Of a stretch of 64,000 nt of DNA, positions 55,415 through 63,967 are shown piece after piece. Position numbers and translations under genes: made by a program. This DNA comes from Agaribacillus aureus (GTDB lineage Bacteria; Bacteroidota; Bacteroidia; Cytophagales; Cyclobacteriaceae): assembly GCA_030442055.1 (NCBI GenBank), contig JAUJEB010000008.1:273112-337111 (forward strand). The letters are read 5' to 3'. Position 1 is the stretch's first letter. Every line of letters begins with the position of its first letter. Below the pieces are notes generated by a model. That model was not told where the DNA came from. It searched no databases and was given only the letters and a program-made list of their open reading frames with translations.

Positions 55415-58400
55415 ATGAAATCTATATTTTTTAAAATCTTTATCACTGCGATCGTTTTGTGTAGTGTACAGGCAAGAGTCCTGGCACAAAGTAACTATAC
55501 CAGGACTTATGTAGCCAGACAGGCAGAGCAAACCAGCCTGAAAAATAAGCCTGTCAGCCAGGTAAATGTCAATACTGTTTATACTGACGGACTCATGCGG
55601 TCCGTGCAATCTGTTGCCAGGCAGGGATCAAGCAATCAAAAAGATGTCATCATGCATTATGAGTACGACCAGTTTGGAAGGCAGGTAAAAAGTTATTTGC
55701 CGTTTGCTCATGGAAGTGCAGTAAGTGGAGGTTACGTTTCAGGCGCCTTGACCCTTCAGCAAAATGAGTATGGAAGTTACGGCTTTTCGGAAAGTGTTCC
55801 GGAAGATTCTCCGCTAAACCGTATTTCAAAACAAGGAGCGCCAGGTGCCGATTGGCAAACGTCTGGTTCTCATGCCGTTGAATTCCGTTATGAGGTGAAT
55901 AATGCGGCCAGTGAAACCGTGCATAAGTGGTTCGTTTCCGAAGGCGGAATTTTGTATGTCGATGAAGACTATGCTACCGGTGATTTGACTATTCAAAAAG
56001 TGACTGATGAAGAGGGGAGAGTCGTAAAAAACTTCAGTGACGAGCAAGGCAAACAAATACTAAAAAAAGTTGAAGGTCCGGGCGGTCAGTGGTTGGAGAC
56101 CTATTATGTGTATGATGACTTTGACCTGCTGAGGTTTGTTTTACCCCCTTCTTTTGTAAAGCAATTCAATGACAATTACGGAGGTGCAGTGGGCAGCTCT
56201 TTGGACCAGGATATAAATTTAAACCAGACAATAACACAAAGCGAGACCTATGTGGTTACACCTGACTATTCAATTACTTTAGCACCTGGATTTTTATTTA
56301 CTGCCGCAGTTGATAAAACCTTTACAGCTAAAGTATTAGGTGGGGGTATTTCGCTGGACTTGTTATCTCAGCTGGCCTATCAATACCAATACGATGAACT
56401 GCGAAGGCTAGTAGAAAAGAAGCTGCCTGGCGCGGCACCTATTTTTTATGTATATGATGAATGGAGCAGGTTGGTGTTAACACAGAATGGAGAACAAAGA
56501 GCCTCCGATCAGTGGACCTATGTGAAGTATGATGCGCTTAACAGACCGGCCGTAACCGGGGCCTACACCGACAACAGATCGCTGAGTGCTATAAAGACGG
56601 ATCTTGCCAGTTATGCCAGATATGAGAACAGGACCAATAGTGGGCATGGATACTCTCTTAATCTTACCTTTCCTGCCAACCCCCCGGATGCCGAAATTCT
56701 TAGTGTAAGCTATTATGATAATTATGATTTTGTGGGGGCGGCTTACTTTGCTTCGGGTAGTGCTTTTGATTTTGTGAGCAATGATATTTCCGGGCAAACA
56801 CTTGAAAAATTTGAGGGTGTCAACGGGTTGCCGACAGGTGGCAAGATCAGGGTGGTAGGACAAACCGATTGGCTGAGATCAGTATCCTATTATGATGGCT
56901 ATATGAGACCCAGCCAGGTTGTTGCTGAGAACCACCTTGATGGCATGGACCGTATGAGTATGCTATACACTTTTTCGGGGGAACTGGCTGAAAGTAAACA
57001 CACACACTACATTGATGACAATGGGAGCCCAGGAACTTCAATCTATACTTTCAAGGAATATGAATATGATCATGTAGGCCGTCCACAAAAAGTGTATCAG
57101 CAACTACAGGAAGGGAGCAATCCAGCGGGCCCTAAAGTTTTGCTGTTATCATTTAACTACGATGAGCGAGGTCAATTAACAGAGCAAAATCTTCATGCGA
57201 AGAACCCTGGAGAGACGGAATTTCTGCAATCGCTGGATTTTCAATATAATATCAGGGGTTGGTTGACGAAGATCAACAATGGGGGATTGGACCAGGGTGA
57301 GAGTGGAGCGGATGCTGATTTATTTGGTTTAGAGTTGCTTTACAACAACACCGTGTCAGGGGTAACGACCACTCAAAAATACAATGGTAACATTTCGGCT
57401 CAGCGCTGGACGGTTGCCTATCAACCGGATGATGAGAAGGAGAAACTTTATGCATATACCTATGATGTCCTGGACAGGCTGACAGGAGCAGATTATAAGG
57501 TTAAAAATCTTAGTACCTGGAGTTCAGGGATAGGTGCGTTTGATGTGGCCAATATCACCTATGACCTGAATGGCAATATCACCGGTATGGACCGTTGGGC
57601 AAAAGGAGCCGATGGCGCCAGGACACAAATTGATGATTTAAGCTATACTTATTCGGGCAATCAATTAGCTGCTGTAAATGATGTGATTACTGCAAACAAT
57701 GAAGGCTTTAAAGATCTTGCTGAAACAAGCGATGAGTATGGCTATGATCAGAATGGACGTCTGATCCGGGATGATAACAAAGGGATTACCTCCATTACTT
57801 ACAATGTGTTTGAGCAACCGGAAGAAGTGCTGTTTAGCGATGGGAGAAAAACGACCTACACCTACACGGCGGCAGGGACAAAGATCACCGAAAAAGCCTT
57901 TGAGAATGATGTGCTTCAAAAAACGGTTGATTACATCGGTGGTATGATCTACACAGACGGCCAACTGGATATCATGCAACACGACGGAGGCAGGGTCGTG
58001 GTAAACCGTGATGGCAGTGGTAATGTGACGGGTTATGAATACCAGTATTTCCTGACCGACCACCAGGGTAATGTAAGGGCTACGGTAAGCTCGGAGACGA
58101 CACAGATAGAATATGTGGCTACTATGGAAACAGAGAATGCCACGGTGGAGGATCAGCACTTTGGGAATATTAATAGGGTGGTTTCGGTGGCAGCCAATCA
58201 CACACCAGGCGGCAATGAAGCCATCAGATTGAACAATACCGCGTCGACCGGTCCCTCCTTTGTACTGGATGTGAAGCCTGGAGATAAAGTAGACATGGAG
58301 ACCTGGGGTCATTACATGGGTGGTAGTGGCTACAATAATCAGCTAACCCTCTCTGCTATGATCACCTCGATAGCCGCTGCCTTTGGCGGGTTGAATGGTG

Positions 58401-60196
58401 GCACGGAGGCACAGCAGTTGGTTTATGATGCGATTAATGGAGGTGTTGGCGTTCTTGGGTTGGGCGGCTCGAATGGTAGCACAGTGCCTGCGGCTTATTT
58501 GAACTACCTGGTTTTTGATAAGCACATGGTTTATCAGAAGGGCGGCTTTGCATCGATCAGCTCGGCTGCGAATGGCAGCCAGGAGCAGATAAGTCTAAGC
58601 AATGTTACGATAGATAAGCCGGGCTACATCTATGTTTATGTGAGTAATGAGAGTAATGCGAGTGATTGGGTGTACTTTGATGATCTGACGATAACGGTGA
58701 CAGAAAGTCCGTTGGTGCAGGTAGAGGATTATTACCCTTACGGCATGTCGATGTCCAGTTCGTGGCAAAGGGCCGGCAAGATCGATAACAAGTTTCTGTT
58801 CAATCGAGGAGCTGAAAAAGAAGATCATACGGGATTGTACTATACAGCTTTCCGTCGTTATGATCCGGCTCTTGGCAGGTTCCATGCCATTGATCCGTTG
58901 AGTGAAAGCTTTGTTTCCATTGCACCCTATCAGTATGGGAATAACAGTCCTATTCTTTTCAACGATCCGGATGGTCTTCAATCACTTCCAAATAACATGA
59001 GGGAAGAAGATTTTGAGTGGTTTGATAGGTGGTTTTATAATTGGCACGAAAACTATTTAAAACCCAGAAGTCTTACAAGATCCAGATCATACTACAATGG
59101 GCGTATTGGTCCTGGGTCTGGGAATCATTGGAATGATGGATCTCACAATAGTGACTGGACTTTGTGGGGTGGTAGTGAGGCTTACCGGCTGGGATTAAGT
59201 TTGGGACTAGCTGATATCGGCGGGACTCTATATAGACTTAATGCCGACGGTAGCAGGGATGCGTTTAATACTCGAAATGGTCGGATTGGCTTTTGGGAAG
59301 ACGAGCAATTTACAGACATAGTTGAATTTGAGCTAGATGGCAAAACTCATGTTGCTGTTTCTCCAGGAGTCTTATCAGTTTTTGTTCCTGTCCAGACAAA
59401 TGGCACAATTGGATTCGGCGAGGCTCCTACACATTTTGAGTTCGGGCCGTTGAAGATTGATGAGAAGACCTTTTTAGATTTAACATCTGAAACTGCAACA
59501 ACTGTAGGCAAAGCTTTTAATAACAACACTCTCAAAATTTTCGGAAAGGCAGGTGGAGGCCTTTCTACGGCTCTTGATCTTGCACAGCTGCCTAAAACTC
59601 CGACTACCATGGATCTAACAAAAGTAAGTGTCCCGACAATTGTTAGTGCTCTTTATGGTGGTTGGATTGGAGCTGGCGCAGGCGCATTGGTAGGAGGGCT
59701 TGATTACGTGATTGATAACATTGCTCGAACGATGGTGGAGCTTAATGACTATGCGGAAAGAGCATATAGTAAGGGGATACACCCCGGAAAGTTAATTCTA
59801 AGTCCGAGTGATAAGAGGTTTAAAGAAAATTTTATTCCTATAGAAGGTGCCTTGAACAAGGTGCTAACACTTCATGCATTTAGTTACAAATGGAGACAAA
59901 ATGAGTTCCCCGAATACAATTTTAAAGAGGGTCGTGAAATTGGGTTAATAGCTCAGGAAGTAGAGGAAATATTTCCAGAACTTATTGAGGTAGATAAGAA
60001 TGGTTATAAGATGATTGCTTATTACAAATTGGTCCCAATTTTGATTGAGGCGATTAGAGAACAACAAGGGATCATGTCTAAACAAGCGAATGATTTAAAA
60101 TATTATCAACAAACAATTTTAAAACAGCAATTGGAGATTAACGAAAGGCTTGAAAAACTGGAATATAATAGAGCTATAAATGACGGATCAGAATAG
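55415..60196 (+). CDS. DUF6443/RHS-core protein ending in an S74 (tail-fibre intramolecular chaperone) domain
   Basis: The 1,593 residues start with a signal peptide (cleavage near VLAQS). They continue with DUF6443 (VNTVYTDGLMRSVQSVARQG), YD repeats, FLTDHQGNVRATV and the RHS core (~1141-1187: YYTAFRRYDPALGRFHAIDP to ILFNDPDGLQ). The variable part (~1190-1460) includes a Gly/Ala-rich membrane-like stretch (ALYGGWIGAGAGALVGGLDY). It ends with a Peptidase_S74 domain: SDKRFKENFIPIEGALNKVL with Ser1465 and Lys1470 in the autoprotease dyad spacing, EIGLIAQEVEEIFPELIEV, and a C-terminal coiled coil. S74 domains normally trimerise phage tail spikes and then cut themselves off. Its meaning on an RHS protein is open. 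Confidence 0.82.
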   Translation: MKSIFFKIFITAIVLCSVQARVLAQSNYTRTYVARQAEQTSLKNKPVSQVNVNTVYTDGLMRSVQSVARQGSSNQKDVIMHYEYDQFGRQVKSYLPFAHGSAVSGGYVSGALTLQQNEYGSYGFSESVPEDSPLNRISKQGAPGADWQTSGSHAVEFRYEVNNAASETVHKWFVSEGGILYVDEDYATGDLTIQKVTDEEGRVVKNFSDEQGKQILKKVEGPGGQWLETYYVYDDFDLLRFVLPPSFVKQFNDNYGGAVGSSLDQDINLNQTITQSETYVVTPDYSITLAPGFLFTAAVDKTFTAKVLGGGISLDLLSQLAYQYQYDELRRLVEKKLPGAAPIFYVYDEWSRLVLTQNGEQRASDQWTYVKYDALNRPAVTGAYTDNRSLSAIKTDLASYARYENRTNSGHGYSLNLTFPANPPDAEILSVSYYDNYDFVGAAYFASGSAFDFVSNDISGQTLEKFEGVNGLPTGGKIRVVGQTDWLRSVSYYDGYMRPSQVVAENHLDGMDRMSMLYTFSGELAESKHTHYIDDNGSPGTSIYTFKEYEYDHVGRPQKVYQQLQEGSNPAGPKVLLLSFNYDERGQLTEQNLHAKNPGETEFLQSLDFQYNIRGWLTKINNGGLDQGESGADADLFGLELLYNNTVSGVTTTQKYNGNISAQRWTVAYQPDDEKEKLYAYTYDVLDRLTGADYKVKNLSTWSSGIGAFDVANITYDLNGNITGMDRWAKGADGARTQIDDLSYTYSGNQLAAVNDVITANNEGFKDLAETSDEYGYDQNGRLIRDDNKGITSITYNVFEQPEEVLFSDGRKTTYTYTAAGTKITEKAFENDVLQKTVDYIGGMIYTDGQLDIMQHDGGRVVVNRDGSGNVTGYEYQYFLTDHQGNVRATVSSETTQIEYVATMETENATVEDQHFGNINRVVSVAANHTPGGNEAIRLNNTASTGPSFVLDVKPGDKVDMETWGHYMGGSGYNNQLTLSAMITSIAAAFGGLNGGTEAQQLVYDAINGGVGVLGLGGSNGSTVPAAYLNYLVFDKHMVYQKGGFASISSAANGSQEQISLSNVTIDKPGYIYVYVSNESNASDWVYFDDLTITVTESPLVQVEDYYPYGMSMSSSWQRAGKIDNKFLFNRGAEKEDHTGLYYTAFRRYDPALGRFHAIDPLSESFVSIAPYQYGNNSPILFNDPDGLQSLPNNMREEDFEWFDRWFYNWHENYLKPRSLTRSRSYYNGRIGPGSGNHWNDGSHNSDWTLWGGSEAYRLGLSLGLADIGGTLYRLNADGSRDAFNTRNGRIGFWEDEQFTDIVEFELDGKTHVAVSPGVLSVFVPVQTNGTIGFGEAPTHFEFGPLKIDEKTFLDLTSETATTVGKAFNNNTLKIFGKAGGGLSTALDLAQLPKTPTTMDLTKVSVPTIVSALYGGWIGAGAGALVGGLDYVIDNIARTMVELNDYAERAYSKGIHPGKLILSPSDKRFKENFIPIEGALNKVLTLHAFSYKWRQNEFPEYNFKEGREIGLIAQEVEEIFPELIEVDKNGYKMIAYYKLVPILIEAIREQQGIMSKQANDLKYYQQTILKQQLEINERLEKLEYNRAINDGSE

Positions 60197-60966
60197 TTGG
60201 TTCTTAATTTTTCCTTTAAAGAACTCACGACGATTGCTGTGCTCAAAGCATCAAAATTACGGCTTTAGAAAAGCAAATGGGAATGCTGGATATTTATATA
60301 GGGTGTGGAAAATTTGTCTTTAGGAGTAAGTGTGCCATTACTTGTTTCACGGCACCCCTATTCCAATACGGTATCATGAATAATGGCAAAACATGATTCC
60401 ACGGGGTAGGCTGGAAGAGAAAGCAAGGGCTTCTAACCTGTTCAATATTGAACAATCTGAGCTAAGTTTTGATACGCTTATACTCTTAAGGGGTCGCCTT
60501 TGTTAAGACAACTTAAAAAGACAACATCAAAATATAATTTTTTGATTATATATTTACGCGGGGTATTTTTACTTGTACACAATTTTCATTACAGTTTCTG
60601 AATCTATGAATTTAACTAACAAAATAGTAGAACCAAGAAAGCCGGACATTTTAAAAAAGAATGGGTTTAATTGAATTGAAAGAATATTCAGGTCTATGTT
60701 AGGATACAATAGAAAAGGTATGGTTCCTCCTTCTATAGGTAGGGATAGTAAAAAAAATAGTCGATGCCATTGAAAATTTCTTTGGATGGCGAGATCAATG
60801 ATATCGATTTACAGATTGATAGAAATATACTTTATGATGGTATTCAGCCCTTATTCAAGGGAATCAATGATGAGAAAAATCGTACGTCCTATATGATGAA
60901 TTAGCTTTTTACAGAAGCTTCACCTGTGGGAACTTATAAAAAACTAGCTATTTAATTTTAGAACAC
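60197..60966 (+). other. 770-bp intergenic region holding decayed coding fragments
   Basis: There is no intact gene. Short fragments with coding character occur, notably 60606-60674 (MNLTNKIVEPRKPDILKKNG then a stop) and 60764-60955 (listed separately). The region is AT-rich and disordered compared with the RHS genes, as expected for remains of replaced downstream genes of the RHS locus. Confidence 0.4.
60764..60955 (+). pseudogene. remnant of a small gene interrupted by a stop codon
   Basis: The frame reads MPLKISLDGEINDIDLQIDR...RTSYMMN, a TAG stop at 60902-60904, then LFTEASPVGTYKKLAI and TAA. It is in the position of a downstream immunity gene of RHS locus 2. I do not recognise the family; the first 46 codons alone could be a short peptide. 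Confidence 0.3.
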
Positions 60967-61296
60967 ATGATTACCGATGAAAAAAAAAGACCCTTGGCAG
61001 TAACCATCTTATGTATTCTATTTGTTTTATCTTTATTGCTAAGTTTGTATTTCAGTTTTTCCCCATTTGATACCAGAAATTGGTTAAACTATTTTTCCTT
61101 GTTCATCAACTTCTTTATGATTATATCAATTATAGGAATTTGGTATTTGAAAAAATGGGCAATAGTATTATATTTTATCTTAGTTTTAATCACCCATGCG
61201 ATCCTTTATATCACAGGGTTCTGGACGTTGATCATTCTTATCATGCCAATTGTAGCAACGATAATTTTTATTATGAACTTCAAAAGCTTTAGCTAA
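60967..61296 (+). CDS. small membrane protein of unknown function
   Basis: The 109 residues contain three or four hydrophobic helices (LAVTILCILFVLSLLLSLYF, SLFINFFMIISIIGIWYL, IVLYFILVLITHAILYI, IILIMPIVATIIFIM). It ends in TAATG, sharing one base with the next start, so translation is coupled. No family is recognised. It sits in the RHS downstream zone, where orphan immunity genes are expected. Confidence 0.6.
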   Translation: MITDEKKRPLAVTILCILFVLSLLLSLYFSFSPFDTRNWLNYFSLFINFFMIISIIGIWYLKKWAIVLYFILVLITHAILYITGFWTLIILIMPIVATIIFIMNFKSFS

Positions 61297-61790
61297 TGGA
61301 AAACTTCTTCTCAAAACAAATGTCTTCGAAAGATAACAGTGAATTACAAGGCATTATTTTAAAAAAAGAGTCTTTTGATGAAGAAGCGGTCCTCGCGGCG
61401 ATTTGGGAATTAGATAAACGAGGCCAATCTGATGACAGTACCGAGCTAGTGAAAAATAGGCTTTTGGCAAAATTGGAAGCGCGAAAGCAGAAAAAGGAAG
61501 GGCCATCTATTTCTAAGTTTGTTGTTTTTTTGGTTTCGTTTCTGGTAGCTACTCTTTTTGGAGCAATTCTGATGTCTGTCAATTTATTTAACGAGAAGAA
61601 AACGAAAGGGATTCCGGTAGTTATTGGATTTGCAATAATTTATACCCTGATTAGTATAGTAGTGTTTGACTTTTTTGCCTATCAATTTGGAGTAGTAATT
61701 ATTGTTAATGCTCTTGGGGCAGCAATAATAAGTGAGTTTTTTTGGAAAAAATATTTTCAGGATAAGGCTGGTGAGGATAACCCCCAATAG
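61296..61790 (+). CDS. membrane protein coupled to the preceding gene
   Basis: The 164 residues have a cytosolic N-terminus (ELQGIILKKESFDEEAVLAA, then IWELDKRG, a pattern seen in several Bacteroidota small membrane proteins) and three transmembrane helices (~75-95, 108-125, 130-148). It overlaps the previous gene by one base, and the cassette-end repeat B follows 35 bases after its stop. Candidate orphan immunity protein; function unknown. Confidence 0.6.
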   Translation: MENFFSKQMSSKDNSELQGIILKKESFDEEAVLAAIWELDKRGQSDDSTELVKNRLLAKLEARKQKKEGPSISKFVVFLVSFLVATLFGAILMSVNLFNEKKTKGIPVVIGFAIIYTLISIVVFDFFAYQFGVVIIVNALGAAIISEFFWKKYFQDKAGEDNPQ

Positions 61791-61825
61791 TTGTCTGATA
61801 ATTTTGCTAGGCAAATCCTCCAGCT

Positions 61826-61890
61826 TGGTGTAGAATACAAAACAAAAAATAGCTCTGGGTGTATAATCCTCTCTACACCCAATTATTATT
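61826..61890 (+). repeat. cassette-end repeat, copy B, with terminator-like hairpin
   Basis: GGTGTAGAATACAAAAC...ATAGCTCTGGGTGTATAATCC then TCTACACCCA (each part read separately). Stem GGGTGTA (61857-61863) pairs with TACACCC (61874-61880), and a T-rich stretch follows. The copy is similar over ~55 bases to 50228 and 63828. Confidence 0.65.
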
Positions 61891-61903
61891 TTAGAAACCA
61901 TTT

Positions 61904-62573
61904 GCGCAGGTCCTCCGGTCCTGTGCTTTCGTGGCAGTAATAAATTTATTTAGTAAAAAATGCTTTAGAAAAACATAAGTTGAGTACAAAATACAGATTT
62001 TCAGATAATGAAATCCCTCATTTTGTCACTTTAACTTTGGTTGAATGGATTGATTTGTTTAGTAGGGAGCGGTACAAAGAAATAATCATTGACAATTTAA
62101 ACTATTGCATTAAAAACAAGGGTTTAATCGTATATGTCTAATCATATGCATATGATAGTTAAGTCAGGGGGTATGTAATCATTGGCGGAACTAATACGAG
62201 ATTTTAAAAGATATACAGCGAAGATACTTTACGAGAGACTAAAGTCAGATCATAAGGAAAGCCGGAGAGGTTGGTTGATGAGGATTATCGAGAAAGAAGC
62301 ACAAAAAAGCTCTTCGAACAAAAAGTTTAAAGTTTGGCGACATGAGAATCATCAGGTATTTTTGGAGACCAATGCCATGATCGAAGATCGGCTGCATTAT
62401 ATCCATAATAATCCGGTAAGGTCTGGGATATGTTTCAGTGCAGCGGATTACAAATATTCCAGCGTATGTCAATATAATGGGAAGATTGGACCGTTGGCGA
62501 TATCTTTTATGGATTAGGTATTAGTTGCATTGGTTGGCGTTGGATAAGCACAGGGCCGGAGGACCTGCGCTAG
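61904..62573 (+). mobile_element. RAYT/REP unit, copy 2 (decayed)
   Basis: The left arm GCGCAGGTCCTCCGG...TGTGC is at 61904-61926, and the right arm GCACAGGGCCGGAGGACC...GCGCTAG at 62548-62573. The arms are inverted repeats with one mismatch over 23 bases. The transposase inside is inactivated. The right arm directly abuts an RHS toxin-tip remnant. Confidence 0.75.
61980..62517 (+). pseudogene. inactivated RAYT transposase
   Basis: The sequence matches the intact copy at 50486-51037 except for a 14-base deletion just before NHMHMIV (near 62137), which shifts the frame, and a TAA in place of CAA (SGGM-stop, near 62176). The reading frame that begins at 62182 is only the 3' part of this dead gene. 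Confidence 0.85.
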
Positions 62574-62773
62574 TGAGAGATATGGCTCGGCGAAACTGGG
62601 TTTTAAATCCTGCCAGAAAAATGGGATTAATTCAGATTAATCCTATGAACCGTGGTGCTGATATGATTGGAAAAGGCTTGATTAGAGGAACCTGATGGGA
62701 TGTAACGACCCTAAAAGCTTGGCCGGCCCATGTTGATAGATATGGCGCAGGTGGTATTGGTCTATTTTATTGA
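62573..62773 (+). pseudogene. orphan RHS toxin-tip fragment with an in-frame stop
   Basis: Directly after the REP arm the frame reads VRDMARRNWVLNPARKMG, LIQINPMNRGADMIGKGLIR, GT, TGA, WDVTTLKAWPAHVDRYG, AGGIGLFY and stop. The TGA at 62693-62695 is one base away from TGG and would restore a GTWWDVTT motif. The G-A-D...W-D-x-T-T...H-x-x-R-Y-G pattern resembles nuclease-like C-terminal domains found at the end of RHS and other polymorphic toxins; that family link is from pattern memory. Only the last ~65 codons remain. Confidence 0.6.
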
Positions 62774-62778
62774 CTATA

Positions 62779-63813
62779 ATGATCAAAAGAGAATTAATTG
62801 ACCGCTGGAAAACGGTTGAGGGACAACAATTATTGGCTAAAATAATAGTGGTTATTATTCATAACAGATCCCTTGAAGAGGTACAAGGTTTAGAGAAATA
62901 TGCTGATAGATGGGATTTAAGGGGGGCTACCCTTTCCATTCAAAAAACCGAAAGAAAAATTGAAGGGGCTGGGACTAGTTTTACAGAAAGATACGGGACT
63001 CTAAAGCTCAAAAATTTAGTAGTTGAATCGATTGATTTTTCGCATGCGGATATTAGTTATTCCTGGTGGGAAAGGTGTTGTGTAAGCAATTGCCTTTTTG
63101 AAGAGACCAAGGCCAGGGAACTACGTGTTTACGCATCTCATTTTTTGAACTGTAATTTCCAAAAGACTAATTTTACTTATTCCTATCTTAATCAAAATAT
63201 TGGAAAGAGTTCGGGGTCTTTTAAGAGCGTTAATTTCATTGAATGTAACTTGAAAGAATGTATTTTTAGCTTTCCTAAAATTGAAAGCTGTACCTTTGAC
63301 ACCTGTAATCTGGTTGCAACAAATTTCGACGGTAGCCGCTTTAGAAATTGTAAATTCAAAGGAAGTGTTGATTCGCCGTGGTTTAGTGGTTCCTCCAAGA
63401 CCGCTCAACGATCGTTGTTTGGTTTTTTCAATAGAGTAAACCCTAGAAATTATCCAAATCCAATGGAAAACGTTGATTTTTCAGAGGCAGAGCTTACGGG
63501 GGTAAGTTTTATTAATGGGATAGATTTAAGTAATTGCATTTTTCCCGATGATACTGACAGATATATACTAGTTAAAAACCTGAAGAAAGTTTATTACAGA
63601 GCCAGGGAAATCATAAATAAAGAATGGCATGGAGAGGAAAAACGAAAGGGACTAGGCTTCATTGATGTAATTTTATATAAACCGGATCGTCAAAATCAAG
63701 AAATGGATTTGATTGATAAAGCGTTTTTAACTGATGATGATAGAGACTCTGAGTTTGGGGACAAGTTTTTCACATTGATTAAACAACTCAATACTCCTTT
63801 GTCGTTAGAATGA
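62779..63813 (+). CDS. pentapeptide-repeat protein, candidate immunity partner of the adjacent toxin remnant
   Basis: The 344 residues start at ATG 62779, 5 bases after the toxin-fragment stop. An in-frame TTG at 62770 overlaps that stop and is less likely. From ~75 to 260 the sequence follows the A(D/N)Lxx-like five-residue rhythm (SFKSVNFIECNLKECIFSFP, CTFDTCNLVATNFDGSRFRN, MENVDFSEAELTGVSFINGI), which folds as a right-handed quadrilateral helix. N- and C-terminal helical caps flank it. Pentapeptide proteins often protect targets or neutralise DNA-like-binding toxins; here the immunity role is inferred from position only. Repeat C follows. Confidence 0.75.
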   Translation: MIKRELIDRWKTVEGQQLLAKIIVVIIHNRSLEEVQGLEKYADRWDLRGATLSIQKTERKIEGAGTSFTERYGTLKLKNLVVESIDFSHADISYSWWERCCVSNCLFEETKARELRVYASHFLNCNFQKTNFTYSYLNQNIGKSSGSFKSVNFIECNLKECIFSFPKIESCTFDTCNLVATNFDGSRFRNCKFKGSVDSPWFSGSSKTAQRSLFGFFNRVNPRNYPNPMENVDFSEAELTGVSFINGIDLSNCIFPDDTDRYILVKNLKKVYYRAREIINKEWHGEEKRKGLGFIDVILYKPDRQNQEMDLIDKAFLTDDDRDSEFGDKFFTLIKQLNTPLSLE

Positions 63814-63827
63814 AAAAGGCACCCTAA

Positions 63828-63882
63828 GGTGTAGAATACAAAGTAAAAAAGGTAGCACTGGGTATAGAATTCTCTCATAGCC
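63828..63882 (+). repeat. cassette-end repeat, copy C (degenerate hairpin)
   Basis: GGTGTAGAATACAAAGT...GGTAGCACTGGGTATAGAATT and then TCTCTCATAGCC. It aligns with copies A and B across the whole element but the hairpin arm is weakened (GGGTATAGA against TCATAGCC). It lies 15 bases after the pentapeptide gene. Confidence 0.6.
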
Positions 63883-63919
63883 GTCAAGTTAAGCGGAAAA
63901 TCTTGTGCAATGTTTGAGA

Positions 63920-63967
63920 TTGGGATGAGGAAAAAGTATCCATTAGGGATACTTAGTGTTTTTTCCC
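63920..63967 (+). terminator. long palindrome, probable terminator or REP-like element
   Basis: The stem AAGTATCC (63934-63941) pairs with GGATACTT (63947-63954), loop ATTAG. An outer pairing of GGGA/GAAAAA with TTTTTTCCCA extends the palindrome across 63920-63967. The run of six T's on the plus strand makes it a plausible terminator for the pentapeptide gene. Confidence 0.5.

Noticed and set aside
57665..58312. Long minus-strand open frame opposite the second RHS-core gene
   Set aside because: It is a mirror of the RHS coding frame, with no family resemblance and no start context.
62182..62517. Apparent 111-residue transposase gene
   Set aside because: It is the 3' part of the frameshifted RAYT copy 2, as shown by comparison with 50486-51037, and lacks the histidine motif in frame.
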